Origin: Hyalella azteca
Taxonomy: Eukaryota > Arthropoda > Malacostraca > Amphipoda > Hyalellidae
Direction of reading: 5' to 3'
DNA length: 64,000 nucleotides
Assembly (NCBI RefSeq): GCF_000764305.2
Contig: NW_025938138.1
Coordinates: 62,001-126,000 of the forward strand
Shown here: one piece after another, positions 46,301 to 57,622 of the stretch
Layout: each line of letters starts with the position of its first letter
Numbering within the stretch: position 1 is the stretch's first letter
The notes under the pieces: generated by a model
What the model saw: the letters and a program-made list of their open reading frames with translations, nothing else
Told to the model about the DNA's origin: nothing
Database searches by the model: none
Made by a program: the position numbers and the translations under genes

Positions 46301-48678
46301 TCTTAGAATTGTATTTATTTTATCAATAATAATCTTTCGGCCTGAAATACAACTTGCATGGGTTGTTTCAGTCATGGTTGAATTAATAAAACCATGGTTT
46401 CAGTTATCCACGAAGCGCAAGGCCATCTAGCGGGAACCCCTAAGTTTAAATGTAACTTCATTTTCCCGCTACGTTGTGATTTTGCTATGAATGACAGCCG
46501 AAATATATATATATATTTCTGCGCCGTTTCAAAAAAGATAATTTTCTCCTGTTGAATGTTTTTCTACTTTTCAGAAGGAGCAAATGCAGCGGATCGGTGG
46601 ACTTGACGTGGCAGATAATGTAAAAACATTAATGAAACGGTAACTTTCATATCGTATTTCTATTGATTATGTTGTGTTTGCTATCAAAGCTCTCATCGAC
46701 CGTTCCAGTTTGTATTGTGCATGAACTGTTGCGAGAAAAAATATTCCTCGACCTTTTAATGATGCTTTTCACCAGCTCAAAGATCACAATTTTGTATCCC
46801 TGACGCCGGAAATTGGGCACAAATTTTTAAGCTATTTAGCTCTCACACAAACTCATTAGGTTTTCTGACATTCTTGTATTAATTCAAGGTACACGCAATT
46901 TAGATTAGTTTTTTATTACTATTAACTGAATAGTTAGCATTTATAATCTGTTATCAACGAATTATATTTAATTATAATACATACCATTTATGAATATATT
47001 TATATAATGTTAACGGGCTCTTACAGTTGTCCCAACAACGTTATGTTTCAAGTAATTATGCTTTAGGCCACTGACTGCCTTATAACCTTGTGACCTTTAG
47101 ATGAGTTTAGGACGTATACAATCAACGGTTGCGTTGAACGACTATGGCACGTACGTGAAATTTTGTTCTAATCTAACTCTTGGTGCAAATTATATTTTTA
47201 TGTTTTCAGAACCATGAGCAACGCCCTAATGTCCAAGATGAGTTTGCAGGGGAAGAAAAACAAAATTGCATTCAACGGAACTCGCTTGTTCTCGGCTATT
47301 AAAGGTATCTATAGGAGGAAATAGGTCATTTCGAATTTGTGCACTTGAGTATAATTGATGAATTACTCATGTCGTCTTAACTGATTACGGTAAACTTTTC
47401 AATCATGTCGAAATTCTGTTCTTAAAAATAAATAAAATTAGTTTACTGTACATTCAGTGCTCTAAATCATGAAGTAAAGTAAGCATTACGTGTTCATTCA
47501 TGAAGCATGAATTGCATATTCTGATATTCATACATATATTCACATCCACAAATATCCATATTTGTTATCATTCACTTGTTTCGAGGTTCATCACATGTAA
47601 GTTCTAAGGAAACTTCCTAATAAATGACCCTGCAAATGAGTGTATAGGGGCGATGGGTGTGAATCCGTGTCAGCTATCCACTGTTTGCGGCGGGCAGTCT
47701 AGAGACATGGTCCGGCCATTGAATATATTTATTGCCCGTTATTCAAGATACAATCTTCCTAATTTCTTCATTTCTCCTCCCACTTCCCTTACACCCTTAA
47801 TTCGGTTGACGAGTTAAAGCATGTAACACGTACCTATAATAGCTTCAAACTGTCACTCAAACCTGGCTACATGGCACTCCAGCAAACATCTCATTATAGC
47901 TATAGCTATATTGCTATAACATGTCATCCATAACAATAGTTATAAATGTAGCATGTCATTCATACCTATAGTTATAGTTCTAGCCAGTAACCAACATTCC
48001 TAGTTATAGCTCTGGCATGTCATTGAAATAACTTGCTATATAATTCTAGCATCTCGCTCACTGTATAGGTATAGGTATTATTTGTCATATACATACCTAT
48101 ACACAGCTCTAGCATTTCACCAACATGTCTATAGCTTCATATTTCTCACACGTCACGCATATTTTTAGCTATAGCTTCAAGATGTAATTTGTACATAGTT
48201 GAAGCTCTAGCGTGTCATTCGTACCTAGTAATTGTTCAAGCATGTTACTATAATATAATATAGCTACATATTTTTTATTAAAATGTTACAGAAAATTATT
48301 TATAGGCATTTTTGATCAGCTTGATCATGCTTTAGAATAGAATAGAAGTGTCGGCACTGAAGAAATAGGCCCATGGCCTGTTGCCGATTCTTATACTTTT
48401 CGTGACTTGATTCACAAGGGACCCGGCCCTTGGAACCCGATCTTTCCATAACTGACGTGACGTTGTTTGTTTGACGTCTCGAAGTTTTTCCAAAAAATCA
48501 CATGGATTTCTTCCAAAATTACTTACTGCTTTTTTAGTATCCTAAAGATTTACTCTTTTCAGAAGTCGTGATGGCAACTTTTCAAGAAGCCACTGAGGTC
48601 AAGCTGAACGAAGAGTTCTCAAGGTTTCTCAGGCATGCCCCTGAACGCCTTGGCGGCGGGGGGCGAACCTCTAAATAA
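43359..48678 (+). CDS. DUF4806-domain protein, eight-exon gene
   Basis: Exons by splice signals and phase: 43359-about 43562 (ATG 43365), 44499-44610, 45026-45073, 45290-45430, 45581-45759, 46575-46639, 47210-47304, 48563-48678 (TAA). Exons 3-8 join perfectly in phase. The N-terminal exon carries a small domain typical of these proteins (AWLEGRPVMWPKKGDAAALL...WLSFYLIKVE). The middle is acidic and Ser/Pro-rich. Exons 5-8 form the DUF4806-like C-terminal domain, recognisable by LSDQEFYDTL, the IGG turn (QRIGGLDVADNVKTLM), GKKNKIAFN and LFSAIKEVVM. Function is unknown. The exon 1 donor is uncertain: a weak GTGGAA at 43563 must be used before an in-frame TAG at 43587. Confidence 0.78.
43730..43881. 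mobile_element. hAT MITE with perfect 8-bp target duplication
   Basis: Ends CAGAGGTGGGCAGTAGCG and (reverse strand) CAGAGCTGGGCAGCGCTAC bound 152 bases rich in GTAGCGG units. GTTACACT flanks both sides exactly (43722-43729 and 43882-43889), the 8-base duplication expected for hAT transposition. It lies in intron 1 of the DUF4806 gene. Confidence 0.93.
43985..44369. mobile_element. MITE with about 150-bp inverted arms
   Basis: Left and right arms are reverse complements, sharing GAAGAGAGAGGGTTAT, TTCAGTTATAATTCACGCTG and CATTTGTATTCTTTCTAATA. A short unique centre separates them. It has no coding capacity and lies in intron 1 of the DUF4806 gene, 100 bases after the hAT MITE. Confidence 0.85.
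47860..48290. repeat. Degenerate tandem repeat (TATAGCTATAGC / GCATGTCATTCAT)
   Basis: Irregular reiterations of CTATAGTTATAG-like and GCATGTCATTCAT-like segments with a spacing of about 40-50 bases, in the last intron of the DUF4806 gene. Confidence 0.65.
48336..48480 (-). mobile_element. LINE 3' end copy (same family as 4195)
   Basis: On the minus strand it ends with AAGAATCGGCAACAGGCCAT-like sequence and a (TATTC)n tail; upstream is the GGGTTCCAAGGGCCGGGTCC-like stretch seen in the other copies. Located in the last intron of the DUF4806 gene. Confidence 0.8.
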
Positions 48679-48784
48679 TTAAACTTCTCCGTATTTTGTG
48701 TTTCTTTTTTTTGCCAAGTAGTAACTTCACAGCACCTGAATCTCGTCTTCCTCGCCATCAAGCTTCATGACTTTCCGAAAGGTC

Positions 48785-48862
48785 ATAGAATAGAATAGAA
48801 GTGTCGGCATTGAAGAAATAGGCCCATGGCCTGTTGCCGATTCTTGAACTTTTCGTGATGAG
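48785..48862 (-). mobile_element. LINE 3' tail copy, very short
   Basis: Only the last about 75 bases of the same LINE family are present: the AAGAATCGGCAACAGGCC hairpin motif and the (TATTC)n tail. Extreme 5' truncation. Confidence 0.75.
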
Positions 48863-49174
48863 GCAACTCTTCCATGTATCCCATTTTTGTTCATCAAAAT
48901 TCAGCTGGTGGGGAGCGCGATACTGGGCCATTCCATAAGCAGTTCAAGACCGGGGCACCATGTATAAGCGTTACCACTGAACAACACAGATAGTAAAATG
49001 CAGGTTGGCTAAGGACATGTACTGGCAGCGGCGAAGGCGGTTTTGGGGTTTACGCCCGACGAGGATAAAATGCAAACTGACAAGTCGTCAGTTTGCATCT
49101 TCACACAGTAAGGGGATGTTAAGATAATAGCGAACTAATTAATGCTTAGAGCTTAATTTTGCGTCAAGATTGAT

Positions 49175-49650
49175 TTAGGAACCCGCTGGTTGAATCGAGG
49201 TTGAAATTACTACCTATTACGACGTTGAGATCGCGTTTCAAAGAGGCTCAGAATGAAAATTGAAGCAACGTTATTCAAGAAACGTTGTACTGACGTTACA
49301 ATACAACGTTTAATCAATGTTGCTGCAACGTTGAATCCTCTGGTTTAATCGACGTTGAAACAATTACCTGTTACGACCCTTAGATCGGGGTGAAAAGAGA
49401 TTTGGAATGATAATTGAAGTTACGTCATTCACGAAATGTCGTACTGACGTTTCAATGTAACGTTAAATCAATGCTCAATCAGCAAACATTGATTAAACGT
49501 TGCTTTGTAACGTCAATATGACGTTTCGTGAATGACGTTGTTTCAATTTTCACACAAATACATCTTTTCACCCCGATCTCAACGTCTCAAAAGGTAGTTG
49601 TTTCAGCGTCCATTCAACCAGCAAATGCCTGCTGGGTTTGCTTGTCTTAC
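49175..49650. mobile_element. MITE-like block with direct and inverted monomers (AACGTT-rich)
   Basis: A segment with GACGTTGAAAC, GATCGGGGTGAAAAG, TCATTCACGAAA and GACGTTTCAATGTAACGTT occurs twice in direct order (from about 49190 and 49345) and once inverted (to about 49645). The outer ends carry CTGGTTGAAT and CCCAGCAGGCATTTGCTGG. No coding capacity. Confidence 0.65.
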
Positions 49651-51450
49651 CGTGCAGCTCACGTTTTAAATTTTCTAATGGAATTCTTGGTAGAGTGAGG
49701 CATTCTCCTTACCTCAGCTCTGTTCTGTAACCCTAAACAGTCTGCTCACGATTGAACGCCCTAGCTTCGTGCTGAACGCACCTATATCTGGCTTCATGCT
49801 GACAATGGTTCTTGTCATGCTGACAATGGGCCTGCGTTGTGCGTCACCTCCAGAGCATAATTCTATTTCTTTATTGTCACAACTAGTGAAGTGTATACAC
49901 GATCTGTCAACTGGATTCATGGGGGCTGCTTCGCCACACTGATGCTTCAAACGGTCGCTACCGATCCTGAGCCTAAGCCTAAATTGAATGGAGCAGCCGT
50001 GTGTGCGTGGTCATCTCGCATGCCGCTGAAGTGAACCTGATGGCCGGGAAACAAGGACAGCATCGTCTGAATTGTCTTGGCAACTCAGAACGATTATTCT
50101 CCTCGATTTGACTCAACTTCATGCTTTGAAAGGAGGCACTAACTCCCGCACGATGATTTCAAACTTTCTTACGAAGCGACGGACCACGGTATTAATCGTA
50201 TAAAATCATTGAATTTCGATCTTTTTCCTACTTCTAGAGCCTAACTTGTGACTAGCTGCCCCTCTTATTTTTGCCATTCCTCATACGGCACCACCACTCT
50301 CTGCCCGTTGACTACGATTCCTTCAGCCACTACTAGCAGCAAGGCACTTTACGTAGAAGTGGCTGTGCCTGACCAGTACCTAACTAGTCCCATACCGAGG
50401 TGCCAAGCTCTGCCGCTTCTTTATTATCTAGGAGTCTATGACAGCACGGGCATTAGATATCTTTGAGGGGTAGACGTCTACTACTAGTTGGCGTTAACAG
50501 ATCGCTACAAGTTTGTATTAACTGAACGATGGGTGAATTTGCAGCTAGCACTCAAGGTATGATCGCATTCAAGAACTGACTAAGCGTGTTGATATAGCAA
50601 CTACATTTGAATTGGAAGCACTTCCGGCTCGTAAAATATTTACCACGACGACGTATGCATGTTTTTTTTTTACCGGGAACTATATCTATTGTGGTTTTTC
50701 GTTTCGGCGTTTTCTATTTTCAGCTTCAAACTGACTATAGAAGAGCTGACTGTGCCTTAAACCTGACCGTTACTGTCCCGACACTACGAAAAGACCGTTA
50801 CTGTCTCGAGACTACTGTAGTGGGCTTGTTGCCGGACCGTTTTTCTGTTCTTGAAACTCAGGCAGCTTGCTTGACGCAAACTACGTCGATCGACGTTTGT
50901 TTTTGACTGGCAGGACAAATTTGTGAGTATTCGGTTTGGCGTTCGCTAAACTAAGCTTTGAGCTGACTGTAGATGAGCGTCACTGTTATATGACCCAAGC
51001 TGAATCTGGCGCCGGCCAGATTCATCTATCGGTTAACGCCGATAGCTAACGGCTATCTATGGTGCCGTTAGCTTACTTGACTAAGCGACTGCTCGGCCTG
51101 CGGTCCGCTGCTGCAGCCCTTAATCCATCCGTCTCTGAGAAAATAGATTAACTCATCGCGACATTCCTCGCGCCTCTCAAAGCTCGCATGCCTTATCGTG
51201 GATGCCGTGCTGACGGAAATAGGCGTCCTGTTGCCACCTATCGAGCAGTGCGTGACAACGGTGTGTTCGTTATCACAGGCGATAGGCCGTTGCTACGGCG
51301 GAAACCATTTGCGACAAACTCAACGTCTGCGAATGCTGCTGCTGAGCATTGGCCTATGTCGACCCGTGGTCCTCAAAACCTGCTTAGTGTTCATGTTAAT
51401 CGCCACTGTGTGCAGCCGTGTCGCCAGTTATCGTTCGGCTGCCTCAACAT
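49651..51450. other. Mixed-composition stretch upstream of the LINE
   Basis: No splice-supported host exon found. GC content rises after about 51000, and the frames there (51188-51461) may be the decayed 5' part of the LINE that follows, but no motif proves it. Confidence 0.35.
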
Positions 51451-51454
51451 CCGT

Positions 51455-54400
51455 TAGGTGAATAACAAGGTTGATGAGTTTCTTCACACTTGTCGCTCGC
51501 ACTCGCTAGATGTCTTCCTGACCGAGACCTGGCATGACGCTGACTCTGTTGGCATCGCGCGTCTTCGCGCTGAAGGACTCAGGGTAATCGAGCGCACGCA
51601 GCCCCGCATGCAACCCGACACCCTGGCGACGAATTAAGGTGGAGTAGCTACCGTCGCCAGTGGGGGGCTTGCAGCTTGCCGTTCTTGACATCGGCCTCCT
51701 AACCCATCACTTTTGAACTGCTATGTGCTAGGCCAGCTAGGGTCACCTCACCTGTGCCTCGTTTACGGGCATTGCAGTCACCATCTACCGTCCTGGATCG
51801 GTTGCTGTGTCGCGCGATTTTTTCGTCAACTTGGAACGATGTCTCCACCGTGACTTTAGCCTGATTATGTCCTTATCACCGGCGATTTGAATGTTCGACT
51901 GAATCGCATCGAAGACCTATCGGCTCGTCATCTGAACGACCTTCTGGTCACCTTCGGCATGGTTTGTCACGTGACCTTGCCGACGCATGACATGGGCGGA
52001 CTGCTGGACGTTGTCATCACGCGTGCTGACCTTTAATGTCTGCCTGTCGACATCATCGAGATCGCAATATCCGACCACGACTACTTTAGTGGACGGTGCC
52101 ATGTGTGCGCCCGGTGCCAGCGTACTCGACTGTTACCTGTCGTCCGTGGCGCGGTCTCGACGGCGATGTCTTACGTGAAAAGCTGCAGTCGTCCTGACTA
52201 TGTCGCTCTGACTCATGGTTGGCACTATCAGTAAACGACCTAGCATTACTCTACAACACCGAGATAACCTATGCACTCGATGACCTGATTCCTGCACGCA
52301 CAGTTATGGTATCCCAACAAGTCTCCTATCCATGGTTCGATGATTGTTCCATGGTCCAGTCTCGAAGCGGGGGATTCGACTGCTCTAGCGGGCTGTCAAC
52401 CGGGCGAACTGACGCGGCAATCCTGATGCTGCCGCTGATGTGGCCTCCACCTGGCAAGATGCACGGCGCAATTATGTCGACCTTCGTTCTAAAAGAGGGG
52501 GCGCCAGAGGGTCGACGCGCAACGCAGTTATCCTCGCGCGCTGTGGTGTTCGCTTGTTAAACTCATGGAAAAGGTCATACAGAGGCTTCGGGTGACCTAA
52601 GCGTGGAGGAATTCCATGCGGTTTTTTAAGATAAAATTTCTGCTGAGCGAGCAACGTCAGCCGATGCTCCGCCGGCAGCAATTGCCCCGTACCCGTTTGA
52701 CTGCTTGCTCCAAGAATTCACTCGCGTTACAGCTGACGACGTCATCGCTGAAGTGCTCGCGCTGCCCAACAAGCGATGCCAGCGCTGCCAACGTCGTTAC
52801 TTGAGGGGAATGTTGTAACCCTAGCACCATTTCTGGTCGAACTTTTCAACCGCTGCCTCACCGACGGTGTTGTTCCGAAGAACTTCGAATCAGCTTACAT
52901 TACTCCTCTATTAAAAAAACAGACCTTAACGCATACGATCCCAAATAATGTCGAAAATCTTTGAACGCGTTGTGGCTAGACAGCTAAACCATCTTCAGCA
53001 GTCCGGTCTGAGGCCTCGTCTCCGGTCTGCATACCGTCATCTCCACGATGGAAACCGCTGTGATGAAGGTTCTTTCAGATGTTCTACGAGAAGTAGACCG
53101 CAGCGAAAATGTGGCACTCACTAGCTTTACTCTACCTGGCGGCCGCGTTAGACACGGTCGACCCCGCCACTTTGTTGCGTCGACTTGACGTATCGTTCGG
53201 CCTGCGCGGCACAGTGCTGCTGTGGTTCTAGTCCTATCTCGACAATCGCTTCCAATGCGTTTGACGCGGGAACACTCTTCTACGCCATTTTTGATCACTT
53301 ATGGCGTACCACAGGATCAGCAGTTCTCGGCCCGATCCGCTTCCTGTTATATACTGTCGACGTATTGCCACGGTATTGCATATAATTGATTCACATAGTT
53401 TGAATCCGCATATTTTCGCCGAAGACACCCAAATTTATGACTACGGTGCACCGGCTAACGCCGCAGCGTTGCAGTATCGAAGATCTGCCTGCATGAAAGC
53501 TGTCTCAGACTGTATGCGCTCCAACAGGCTCCAGCTCAATACATCAAAAACCGACTTTATTTGGTTTGCGACTGATCGGCGCCAGCATCAGCTTTCAGCC
53601 AACCCTGTTCGCGTGGGCGACGAGTTAGTCATGCCTGCGCCCGCAGTTCGCAACCTGGGAATTCTGCTGGACTCTGAACTTTCAATGAACAAGCAGATTG
53701 CCATAGTCACCACCGCTTCCTTTGAAGCTCTGTGACGAATACGTAGTATCAGCCGATGTCTTTCGAGGCCGGTCTTTGAGGCCCTTGTGGTGGCACTCGT
53801 TCTAACCAGATTGGACTATGATAATGCCACACTTTATGGACTTCCGACCATGGCACTTGATAAACTGCAATCTGTAATGAACGATGCTGCTCGAATCGTG
53901 TGCAATGAGCATAAATTCGACCAAGTGAGTGATGTGACGCCGATATTGCGCGATCTCCACTGGCTGCGCATTCAGCAGCGCACGCAGTTCAAGGTCGCTC
54001 TTCTGACGTTCCGATGCCTTCACTGTCTGGGGCCTCCTCATCTCTGTAAGGCCTACAGCGCGTTTCGGATCTGCCGTCTAGAAGACGATTGCGCTCGTCA
54101 TACCATCTACACGCCTATCTACCGTCGGCGACAGAGCTTCCCCGGTCGCCGCTGCTAGAACCTGGAACAGTCTGCCGGCTTCCGTAACTTCGGCTCCTTC
54201 GTTGCAAATGTTTCGTCGACGCCTAAAGACGGAACTATTGTAGAGCCTATGAATCTAGTGCTTAGTCATTTCATCCGTTCCCATTACTTCTTGTGTCTAT
54301 TTATTTTTCGTATGCTATTAATCATATGCATGACGTGCCCTCGAAGTTCGTTTGAACCAGACGCCACGATAAATGCTTCGTGGAATAATAATAATAAACT
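51455..54400 (+). pseudogene. CR1/L2-group LINE ORF2 (endonuclease plus reverse transcriptase), decayed
   Basis: In several frames the plus strand shows endonuclease motifs (SHSLDVFLTETWHDADS at about 51495; ITGDLNVRLN at about 51880; LPTHDMGGLLDVVIT near 52000), then reverse-transcriptase motifs (VVPKNFESAYITPLLKK at about 52870; SAVLGPIRFLLYTVDVLP at about 53320; HIFAEDTQIY at about 53410, where YADD is usual; NRLQLNTSKTDFIWF at about 53520) and the C-terminal thumb region to about 54160. Several frameshifts and stops and the altered catalytic box show it is inactive. The 3' end has an (AAT)n tail near 54385-54396. Confidence 0.82.
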
Positions 54401-54556
54401 GTGTCGTAACAAAGAAGCGATTTTGTAGTGATCTTGGCAGAATATTCTCGATTTCTAAATCCACTTGATGAAGAAAAAAATCAGAGTAACCAAGGTGTTG
54501 AATTTATAATTAAGAGTAGCATCCCGTAGGCCGTAGCAGTGTGCGAATTCTATGGG

Positions 54557-54960
54557 TTACGTGCAAGGATTTGTGTGTGTTATGCAGTAACTGCATAAGG
54601 AGTCACCGTAGAACAAGCCGACATCTACGCCTTGCCGCGTCTGTGCTCTAATTAACTTTAATCTAGTATAGAATAGAAATGTCGGCATTGAAGAAATAGG
54701 CCCATGGCCTGTTGCCGATTCTTGTACTTTTCGAAACTTATTCGACAAGGGATCCGGCCTTTTGAACCCGATCTTTCCATGACTGACGATTGATTGAGAT
54801 AGCTGGTGGACTAATTGCAATGTCCGTAAGGTGCTAGGCATTTTAAGACCGAAGATACGCTCCTGCATTGCTTCGTCTAGTCTATTCTTGAAGGCTTTTA
54901 TAATCGGAGCGTCAACAATGCTATTGCTATCAGGGAGGCTGTGAATCCGATGTTCCACAT
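54557..54960 (-). pseudogene. LINE 3' end (same family as 4195), longer copy
   Basis: The minus strand encodes the C-terminal end of a non-LTR reverse transcriptase (NSIVDAPIIKAFKNRLDEAM) and continues through the 3' hairpin motif AAGAATCGGCAACAGGCC at about 54722-54700 to a TATTC-type tail at about 54666. Frame continuity is partly kept. Same family as 4195, 48336 and 48785. Confidence 0.72.
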
Positions 54961-55519
54961 TTGGTGACTAGAAGCGAGAAGAAATGTCGCAGGGATGTGT
55001 CATTGTTTCTGAACGCAGATTTTATTTGAACCTCGGCACGTAAGATCATTAGATATGGGGCTCGACCAGGATGTAAAATTCATGCATCCATTGGATTAGA
55101 GTAATTGTTGATTGCCTTTTGTATCAAGATTGCATTCGGAAAAGTTAGTTGGGTAAATCTATAACTAGGTGGGTACAAGGTAAAATGATCGTGCCGAGTG
55201 TTTCGATTCAAGTAATGGAGGAATTGGATCTTAAAACTCGTAGTTGGTGAGGAACTAAGGATTATCTGATAAAGCACTACTTAACCTAGCTAGTAAGAAA
55301 GGAGCAGATGCGATAGAAGGGGAGAAGGAAAAATACCGCGAGAGAAAGGGAGCAACACCACTGTTGAATTGGTTCTTTCTGCGAACAAAATGGTCAGATC
55401 CTGTTGCGATGTCGGCATTGCATAACGGATTTGCATCGTCGAGGGTCATTTCATTAATTGTAACCTTACCTGCTGATATTACGTACGAAGAGATGAAGAA
55501 AAAAATTGTAAAGTTTTGG

Positions 55520-55935
55520 CTCTATGGCGTATGACTACCAAATATATTTCAGAAACACGAAGCAGGGCAAAGAAAATTTCCGTCAATATATCCTGAGAGT
55601 GTCGAACACTAATGTCCATTCGTTGGTATCAAGTGAGTGAAATAGAACAAAGTTTCAATTGTATTAGAGAACTATTGCTGAAGGATCTCATTATTAGGGC
55701 AGTAGAAAGCGTAGACTAATTATAGATCACAGTCTGAAAAGATAATTACGGTAGCAGACAATTTTTAAGCCATCCATCCTTATGCTAAGTGCGGTTATGT
55801 TAATGACAAGGGAACAGTTTATAATGTCTCATCGCGAGCATCATGCTAATGATAGAAAATGCTACAATTGTTCCATTCCTGGTAATATTGCTAAAAACTG
55901 CCGCAAGTTGAATACTAGCATAGACAACATGTATA
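55520..55935 (+). pseudogene. Retrotransposon gag remnant with altered zinc knuckle
   Basis: Frame-shifted plus-strand pieces resemble the gag region of an LTR retrotransposon (FRQYILRVSN) and end in a CCHC-type zinc knuckle, CYNCSIPGNIAKNC at about 55858-55900, in which asparagine replaces the expected histidine. Several stops interrupt it. No linked pol region was recognised downstream. Confidence 0.55.
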
Positions 55936-57620
55936 TTGTCAGCGTTACCTACCCACTTTGTCATTAGTCTCTTACGTCACCTTCTGTGATGTCACTGTGG
56001 TGGGTCTCACTCTATATAAAGCGCTTCAAACTCACCAGTGTCACCACCACTCAGTCATTGCCAAAGCTTCGTAGCTGCAGCCCGTCCGCAGCGTCCACTA
56101 CGTCTATTCTATCGACTCTGGCACTCGCTACCAACTCGCTTGTCGTAAACTTCGCCTTCTTATTTGCTTGTATAAAGCTTCATCGTACCTTATCCTGTAA
56201 TCCAATCTACTAATATTTACTACCAATGAAGTGCCCGTCTCATCATTTATTCATGCGATATTAGATATTGGAGAATTAATTGGAACCCAGACCCTCGGTA
56301 AAAAATTATATTAATTAGCGATACAATTTAATTGATTTTTCAAACTAAGGTTGTCACTGAACCGACAACATGACGATATACAATAAGGACAATATGAAAG
56401 TATCAATTTATTTTTTTATAACTGAGCTTCAACCGAACTCAGACATTTATATTTAAAACTCAGCCTAAATGTTGCTCGAACAAAACGTGAATATTCAATG
56501 TTCGTCAAAATTAGTCTTGAGAGAGAGGTGGGGCAGAGGTTGGGTTGTTTGGAACATGCATGACGGTTGAGGTGCAAGGTGTGGAAGCGAGCTGAGATAC
56601 TATGGGAGTTGTAACCATAAAGATCCGTGTGGTGCTAACGCCACCCGGAAAGCTGAACGTGCTTGCTGCTGGATTCAGGAACGAAAACAGAGGTATATCA
56701 ACAGGGGGCCAGTTAACGAGACCAGCACCACGAATGAGACCACTGGAGGAGCACCGGCTCCTTCAATGTCACAGGCTGGCCCGCTAGACCGGCTTCTAGC
56801 AGATTTTCGTCGAACATGCTGGGCTGGTCGCTGGATTCGCTGTACAAGTCGCAATCCAAACATCTCTCGAGTCCGGATCTCACTGACTCAGCTGCCATAG
56901 GCTTTATAACGGTGCCCGTAATCACGCAATTGGCACTTCGGTGTTCATGTTTGGCCCTTCAAGCCAGGATGCGTCTTGCTTGCTCCTCTTTAAAGCTTCT
57001 TAGGTTGTTCCTGTTGCGGCTGTTGGTGTTGCTGTAGCTCTTGATGGTCGGGCATACCAGGTGCAAGCATTGTCAGTCATACCGTTATTTTTTCCAATTT
57101 GGTTCAGCGGTCTTACTAGGCTCACAAACTACAACTACAGTCAGACCGGCACAATTTGTCCAGTGCGAAATTGCCTCCCGAAACCAAGCGCAGTTCGGGC
57201 CGATGCACGTCTTGCCTTCCAGGCAAGTCTTGTGTGGGACTAGAGCACAAAACGATCTTTACTGTCTAGCAATCGCGCTGGTTGCACTGAAACATTAGAA
57301 GAACGTTACCGACCTAAATCGCTGAGACAAGGCTCGAGCACGCCGAATTCGAATGTTTGCAGCTGAAATGCTTGCAAATTTTTGTGCGTGGAAAGATCAA
57401 GAGAAATCTTCAAAGTTTATGGCCCGGCTCCACAAACACGTGATACACTAGTGACTAGACGTATACTTAGGAAGGAATGCCTGCTACTTTTACCCTATAG
57501 GGACCGAAAAGGTACATTAGGCATATCTACCCTAAAATCACGGTAGGGGCTCTGATTCAGCTTAAAGGTTCCCAAGCTTACTATACGGCAATTGATGCAC
57601 GTTTTCTAAAGTTCTTTTAA
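55936..57620. other. Unassigned sequence between retroelement relics
   Basis: No convincing gene. Moderately GC-rich frames on both strands at 56600-57300 could be further pieces of LTR-element coding sequence, but no motif could be assigned. Confidence 0.35.
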
Positions 57621-57622
57621 TC

